The translations under genes and the position numbers were made by a program. The notes under the pieces were generated by a model. It saw nothing but the letters and a program-made list of their open reading frames with translations, was not told the DNA's origin and did no database searches. A stretch of 64,000 nucleotides of DNA from Rhizobium esperanzae (GTDB taxonomy: Bacteria > Pseudomonadota > Alphaproteobacteria > Rhizobiales > Rhizobiaceae): the NCBI RefSeq assembly GCF_002204185.1, contig NZ_MXPU01000009.1, positions 175,650 through 239,649 on the forward strand, given 5' to 3'. Positions 60,666-64,000 of the stretch are shown here, piece after piece (the stretch's first letter is position 1; every line of letters starts with the position of its first letter).

Positions 60666-61502
60666 CTAGTTTGTCAGCTTCTGCGCATGCCAGCGCAGAT
60701 GGTCTTCCATGAATGTCGAAATGAAGAAGTAGGAATGGCCGTAGCCTTCCTGCATGCGAAGCTTGAGGCCGATGCCTGCCGCTTCGCAGGCTTGTCTCAG
60801 CTCGTCGGGGCGCAATCCATCCTCCAGGAAGCTGTCCGCCGTTCCCTGATCGACGAAGAGTTCGGGGAACCGATGTCCGTCCTCGATCAGCGAGCAGGCG
60901 TCATAGGCCCGCCAAGTCTTTTCGTCGGCGCCGAGATATTTCCGGAATGCCGGCTTCGACCAGCCGGAAACCGACGGATGGCTGATCGGTGCGAAGGCCG
61001 AGCAGCTCCGGAAGCGGTCCGGGTTTTTGAGCGCGATCGTGATCGCGCCGTGTCCGCCCATCGAGTGACCGAAGATCCCCTGACGGTCCATGTCGACCGG
61101 AAATTCCGCAGCAAGGAGCCGCGGCAGCTCGTCGACGATATAGCTGTACATGCGATAATTGGCCGAATAGGGCGGCTCCGTGGCGTCGACGTAAAAGCCC
61201 GCACCCTTGCCGAATTGCCAGTTGTCGGCCTCATCGGGAACGTGGTCACCGCGGGGGCTGGTATCCGGACAGACAATGACGAGACCGAGTTCGGCGGCAA
61301 GCCGCCGATACTCGCCCTTGTCCATGACGTTAGCATGCGTGCATGTCAGGCCGGACAGATACCATAGAACCGGCAGCTTGCCCGCGGCGGCCTGCGGCGG
61401 CACGAATACCGCGAAGGTCATGTCGCAGTCGCAGACTTCGGAGCGATTGACGTAGACCCCTTGAGTGCCGCCGTAAGACTTGTCGATCGAGATGGTTTTC
61501 AT
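60666..61502 (-). CDS. fghA: S-formylglutathione hydrolase
   Basis: A 278-residue esterase-D-type alpha/beta hydrolase. The nucleophile is in [15 protein letters not shown], the oxyanion region is [16 protein letters not shown], and the C-terminal catalytic His is in [15 protein letters not shown]. It hydrolyses S-formylglutathione to formate and glutathione, the last step of the route. Its ATG lies three bases after the stop of the class III alcohol dehydrogenase gene. Confidence 0.95.
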   Translation of the reverse strand: MKTISIDKSYGGTQGVYVNRSEVCDCDMTFAVFVPPQAAAGKLPVLWYLSGLTCTHANVMDKGEYRRLAAELGLVIVCPDTSPRGDHVPDEADNWQFGKGAGFYVDATEPPYSANYRMYSYIVDELPRLLAAEFPVDMDRQGIFGHSMGGHGAITIALKNPDRFRSCSAFAPISHPSVSGWSKPAFRKYLGADEKTWRAYDACSLIEDGHRFPELFVDQGTADSFLEDGLRPDELRQACEAAGIGLKLRMQEGYGHSYFFISTFMEDHLRWHAQKLTN

Positions 61503-61505
61503 AGC

Positions 61506-62633
61506 TTAGTAGACCACCACGCCGCGGATGCTTTCACCCTTGTGCATCAGGTCGAAGCCCTTATTGATGTCTTCGAGCGGCATGGTGTGGGTGATCATCG
61601 GATCGATCTGGATCTTGCCCTGCATGTACCAGTCGACAATCTTCGGCACGTCGGTGCGGCCGCGTGCGCCGCCGAAGGCGGTGCCCATCCAGTTGCGGCC
61701 GGTCACCAGCTGGAACGGCCGCGTCGAGATCTCCTGGCCGGCGCCGGCCACGCCGATGATGATCGACTTGCCCCAGCCGCGATGGGAGGCTTCCAGCGCC
61801 TGGCGCATCACCTTGGTGTTGCCGGTGCAGTCGAAGGTGTAGTCGGCGCCGCCGATCAGGTCGCCGCCCCGCTTGGTCATGTTGACCAGATAGGGAACGA
61901 TGTCGTCGCCGACCTCCTTCGGATTGACGAAATGCGTCATGCCGAACTTCTCGCCCCAGGCCTTGCGATCCGGGTTGATATCGACGCCGATGATCATGTC
62001 GGCGCCGGCAAGGCGCAAGCCCTGCAGCACGTTGAGGCCGATGCCGCCGAGACCGAAGACGATTGCCGTCGATCCGATCTCGACCTTGGCGGTGTTGATG
62101 ACGGCGCCGATGCCGGTCGTGACGCCGCAGCCGATGTAGCAGACCTTGTCGAAGGGGGCGTCGGGATTGATCTTGGCAAGGGCAATCTCCGGCAGCACCG
62201 TGTAATTGGCGAAGGTCGAGCAGCCCATATAGTGGTGGATCTTGTCCTTGCCGATCGAGAAGCGCGAAGTACCATCCGGCATCAGACCCTGGCCCTGGGT
62301 CGAGCGGATGGCGGTGCAGAGGTTGGTCTTGTGCGACAGGCAGGAATAACATTCGCGGCATTCCGGCGTGTAGAGCGGGATGACGTGGTCGCCCTTCTTC
62401 ACCGAGGTGACACCGGGGCCGACATCGACGACGATGCCGGCACCCTCATGGCCGAGGATCGCCGGGAACAGGCCTTCCGGATCGGCGCCTGACAGGGTGA
62501 AATCGTCGGTGTGGCAGATGCCGGTCGCCTTGACCTCGACCAGCACTTCGCCGGCCTTCGGCCCCTCCAGCTGCACGGTCATCACTTCAAGCGGTTTTCC
62601 GGCCTGAACGGCTACGGCGGCGCGAACGTCCAT
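61506..62633 (-). CDS. S-(hydroxymethyl)glutathione dehydrogenase / class III alcohol dehydrogenase
   Basis: A 375-residue zinc dehydrogenase. Catalytic Zn ligands are in [19 protein letters not shown] and YIGCGVTTG; the structural Zn cysteines are in [19 protein letters not shown]; the NAD motif is [13 protein letters not shown]. Known as FrmA/FlhA/AdhC, it oxidises S-hydroxymethylglutathione to S-formylglutathione. AGGAGGG precedes the start. It is followed directly by fghA and gfa, and preceded after 92 bases by a cupin gene and etfA, linking it to a formaldehyde-releasing oxidation. Confidence 0.95.
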   Translation of the reverse strand: MDVRAAVAVQAGKPLEVMTVQLEGPKAGEVLVEVKATGICHTDDFTLSGADPEGLFPAILGHEGAGIVVDVGPGVTSVKKGDHVIPLYTPECRECYSCLSHKTNLCTAIRSTQGQGLMPDGTSRFSIGKDKIHHYMGCSTFANYTVLPEIALAKINPDAPFDKVCYIGCGVTTGIGAVINTAKVEIGSTAIVFGLGGIGLNVLQGLRLAGADMIIGVDINPDRKAWGEKFGMTHFVNPKEVGDDIVPYLVNMTKRGGDLIGGADYTFDCTGNTKVMRQALEASHRGWGKSIIIGVAGAGQEISTRPFQLVTGRNWMGTAFGGARGRTDVPKIVDWYMQGKIQIDPMITHTMPLEDINKGFDLMHKGESIRGVVVY

Positions 62634-62725
62634 TTGATAATCCCTCCTGTTAATTCAATTCGGTTGTTAAAATATGCGAAGATACGACCGCGAGATCGAA
62701 ACGATCTGCCTCGGCCTCACCTCGA

Positions 62726-63418
62726 TCATCCGGGCTCGACCTGACACCACACCGCAAGAAGCGGCTGGGCCGTACATCTTATCGCAAAGGATTGTCCGGC
62801 ATCATTTGCGAAGACCGTTCCGGTCGCGGCAGAAAACCACTGGGAATCACCAAGGCAGATTTCTCCTGGCGAAAGCAGAATGAAGGCGCGCGGCTGGGTC
62901 TGAACATGATCGGGGAAGCGGGTGTAGCGATCCATGTAGATCACGCCGACCCGTAGATCGGCGCGCTCCTCCATGCCGCCAGGACCGACCAGAACGGCGT
63001 GGGAGTGCGTATTGCCGAAGTTGAGGCTGGCAAACGGGCCGGTGCGGCCGCGCCTCCAGAGCAGCCTGTCGGCGAGGCTCTTGAACTGGCCGGCGATCGC
63101 CTCGTATTTCCGTCCCGACTTCGCCAGATGACTGATGGCCTCATCCAATCCCTCGGGCACACCGGGAAGAGGGCCTCCTTCCGGGTGCACCTTGCCTGTC
63201 TTGAGCAGCCTCTGAAGGACCTTGCCCGCAACGAAACTGGCAACGGCGGGAGCGTCGGCCGATAGCATCAGCCCACCGATATCGTTGAGAAATTCCTGCA
63301 GCGGCCGGGGACGCCGTTCCCTGCCGATGTCGTGCAGCCTGATATAGGCCGGCTTTTCCTCATCGTTCAGGAGAAGGTCGGCACCAGGTCTGATTGGACG
63401 TCCCGCCATGCGCGCCAC
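62726..63418 (-). CDS. cupin-fold protein resembling DMSP lyases (DddL/DddQ family), metal residues degenerate
   Basis: A 230-residue protein with a helical N-terminal part (about 1-135) and a C-terminal cupin-like barrel (about 140-228: [15 protein letters not shown] to [17 protein letters not shown] and [10 protein letters not shown]). The layout and the final PLLA-W segment resemble DddL/DddQ-type dimethylsulfoniopropionate lyases. The usual H-x-x-x-E-x-Y metal triad is not present ([12 protein letters not shown] instead), so cleavage of DMSP is doubtful. It starts with GTG (AGGGGGA upstream) 16 bases behind etfA. A role in the same methylated-amine or betaine pathway is inferred. Confidence 0.5.
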   Translation of the reverse strand: MARMAGRPIRPGADLLLNDEEKPAYIRLHDIGRERRPRPLQEFLNDIGGLMLSADAPAVASFVAGKVLQRLLKTGKVHPEGGPLPGVPEGLDEAISHLAKSGRKYEAIAGQFKSLADRLLWRRGRTGPFASLNFGNTHSHAVLVGPGGMEERADLRVGVIYMDRYTRFPDHVQTQPRAFILLSPGEICLGDSQWFSAATGTVFANDAGQSFAIRCTAQPLLAVWCQVEPG

Positions 63419-63434
63419 GTTCGGTCCCCCTCGC

Positions 63435-64000
<566 letters not shown>

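Overview
This window is a GC-rich, gene-dense stretch of an alphaproteobacterium, most likely of the Rhizobiaceae (Rhizobium/Sinorhizobium/Agrobacterium type). I infer this from protein style, from a PutA without an N-terminal DNA-binding domain lying divergent to an Lrp-type PutR, from opine-oxidase-type flavoenzymes, and from the many ABC uptake systems coupled to GntR/Lrp/GlxA regulators. I saw no rRNA, tRNA, insertion sequence, phage gene or CRISPR array. It is an accessory catabolic region of consecutive uptake-plus-degradation operons.

Layout. 1-1839: end of a four-carbon sugar-acid operon (OtnI isomerase, OtnK kinase). 1998-10000: GNAT acetyltransferase, class III aminotransferase, an unrecognised small gene, then a complete peptide/opine-type ABC importer whose two ATPases are fused. 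10256-19951: an unusual amino-acid/opine module. It has an Asp/Glu-racemase-like protein, an FAD amino-acid oxidase, a three-part HcnABC/opine-oxidase-type dehydrogenase, an ornithine-cyclodeaminase-family reductase coupled to a threonine-dehydratase-family enzyme (a pairing known from beta-hydroxyaspartate and hydroxyectoine catabolism), an aldehyde dehydrogenase and a cupin. 20253-22290: Lrp regulator divergent to a paralogue of the FAD oxidase. 22326-24866: a large chemoreceptor. 25238-30656: GntR-controlled operon of Ldh_2 oxidoreductase, iron alcohol dehydrogenase, succinate-semialdehyde-type dehydrogenase and alpha/beta hydrolase. 30712-35824: PfpI-family protein, then a TetR-flanked operon holding the two halves of the tomato Tm-1 architecture (UPF0261 and PEP-hydrolase-type TIM barrel) plus a cupin and an M24 peptidase.

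36176-46943: sugar/polyol ABC importer with two separate ATPases and a 67-residue membrane protein. It converges on an operon of 2-hydroxyacid dehydrogenase, GntR, enolase-superfamily dehydratase and isomerase. Four copies of a TGGTNNNACCA-type operator tie these units into one predicted regulon. 47088-53417: putA, putR and an acyltransferase fused to a second uncharacterised domain. 53589-59723: GntR-to-GlxA operon with a DHDPS-family lyase, aldehyde dehydrogenase and FAD oxidoreductase. 60038-64000: the complete glutathione-dependent formaldehyde route (Gfa, AdhC/FlhA, FghA) downstream of a cupin resembling DMSP lyases and etfA, as expected where methylated amines are oxidatively demethylated.

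Many genes overlap by ATGA/GTGA, indicating translational coupling. Where an internal start has a better ribosome-binding site than the longest open frame, I used the internal start and say so. All function assignments come from reading motifs and family resemblance by eye, without database searches.
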